The notes under the pieces were generated by a model. That model was given only the letters and a program-made list of their open reading frames with translations, made no database searches and was not told where the DNA came from. DNA of 64,000 bases, from NCBI RefSeq assembly GCF_031344075.1, contig NZ_JAVJAN010000023.1, positions 1 to 64,000 on the forward strand, in the 5' to 3' direction. The position numbers were made by a program, and so were the translations under genes. The stretch comes from Clostridium aquiflavi. GTDB taxonomy: Bacteria; Bacillota; Clostridia; Clostridiales; Clostridiaceae. The stretch's first letter is position 1. Every line of letters starts with the position of its first letter. Positions 63,548 to 64,000 of the stretch are shown here, piece after piece.

Positions 63548-64000
63548 AAATCTGTCTCCCTTGTATTAGGAATTGATATAGTAACTCTAGTCATCTTCCC
63601 TTCTTCACTTACTATATCTAAATATCCATTGTGAAGATTAACTATTTCTTCACAAATAGATAATCCTATTCCGTTTTGAGATTTTGAATTAGCACCCTTA
63701 TAGAATTTCTCTTTTATTTTTGGTAAATCACTTTTACTTATTCCACAACCATTATCTTCTACTATTATTTTTAAATCTTTTTCTCCTTGATTAAAAATAA
63801 CACTAACATTCCCACTTTTATCTACAAACTTAAATGAATTATCTATTAAATTTATTAGAACTTGCTTCATTCTATCTATATCTAAATAATATATTTTGTT
63901 ATCTAAATTAGATAATACATTAAAGTTAATGCATTCTTTTAAAGCTCTAGGTATCATATAATTTTCTATATATTCTATTAATTCCATTATATTTACCTTT
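63544..64000 (-). CDS. Sensor histidine kinase, C-terminal part (cut by window edge)
   Basis: The ATPase domain of a two-component kinase is present: N box NLIDNSFKF, G1 box DNGCGI, and GIGLSI as the G2 box. The frame is open to the last base of the window, so the phosphoacceptor His and any sensor lie outside. A response regulator is probably further upstream. The stop overlaps the lipoprotein start by 4 bases. Confidence 0.92.
   Translation of the reverse strand, partial: KVNIMELIEYIENYMIPRALKECINFNVLSNLDNKIYYLDIDRMKQVLINLIDNSFKFVDKSGNVSVIFNQGEKDLKIIVEDNGCGISKSDLPKIKEKFYKGANSKSQNGIGLSICEEIVNLHNGYLDIVSEEGKMTRVTISIPNTRETDL

Overview
The window is low-GC, AT-rich DNA with clostridial Shine-Dalgarno sequences and many TTG/GTG starts. 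It carries endospore genes (spoIID, spoIIQ, spoIIID, spoIIR, yabG, a sipL-like gene and cotS-family genes), an anaerobe-type thiolase and no respiratory genes. This fits a Clostridium sensu stricto chromosome. A butyricum/botulinum-E-like relative is my guess from gene content and the Asn-rich Rho; I did not compute any comparison. Most genes lie on the minus strand. I see no prophage, plasmid, CRISPR array or intact insertion sequence.

Layout. (1) 1-6.8 kb: a tRNA-Tyr cut at the window edge, a small membrane-anchored unknown, yyaC, and a sporulation/cell-envelope block in minus-strand order ywmB, murA, spoIID, spoIIQ, spoIIID, mbl. (2) 6.9-13.6 kb: the complete F1Fo ATP synthase operon atpIBEFHAGDC, preceded by the longest gene-free gap of the window (about 980 bp). 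(3) 14.5-24.5 kb: thl (acetyl-CoA acetyltransferase, with a clear promoter and a Rex-like operator), wecB, dCMP deaminase, upp, rpiB, a Sua5-type gene, a membrane unknown, prfA, prmC, a yqhQ-like gene and tdk. (4) 24.6-32.4 kb: rpmE, a GT28 glycolipid glycosyltransferase, rho (with a prion-like Asn-rich insert), pyrG, small unknowns, a PP-loop ATPase and spoIIR. (5) 32.5-40.5 kb: ispE, the cyanophycin pair cphB-cphA, a SipL-like SPOCS/LysM protein, a predicted free-standing small RNA, veg and yabG. (6) 40.6-47.3 kb: a spore-coat cluster with four CotS-family proteins and two GT4 glycosyltransferases in two divergent modules. (7) 47.3-64 kb: an orphan solute-binding protein beside an EutH-like transporter, a Cys-rich protein, an HtrA protease, an alpha/beta-hydrolase-like protein, tsaD, a RusA/zinc-ribbon protein, an SGNH hydrolase, yedF with a flavoprotein, an LTA-synthase-like enzyme, tldE/tldD, a lipoprotein, and a histidine kinase cut at the right edge.

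How it fits together. A large share of the window serves sporulation. SpoIIR signals across the septum, SpoIID and SpoIIQ act in engulfment, SpoIIID regulates the mother cell, SipL and YabG act in coat assembly, CotS and GT4 proteins probably decorate the coat, and cyanophycin may be a mother-cell reserve. The rest is housekeeping: energy (ATP synthase, thiolase), nucleotide metabolism (upp, tdk, dCMP deaminase, pyrG) and translation (prfA, prmC, Sua5, TsaD, L31). The observations I rate highest are the small RNA at about 38957-39046, the prion-like domain of Rho, a dispersed intergenic repeat family, the CotS/GT4 modules with a probable pseudokinase, and two genes with good ribosome binding sites but only an ATA codon where a start should be.
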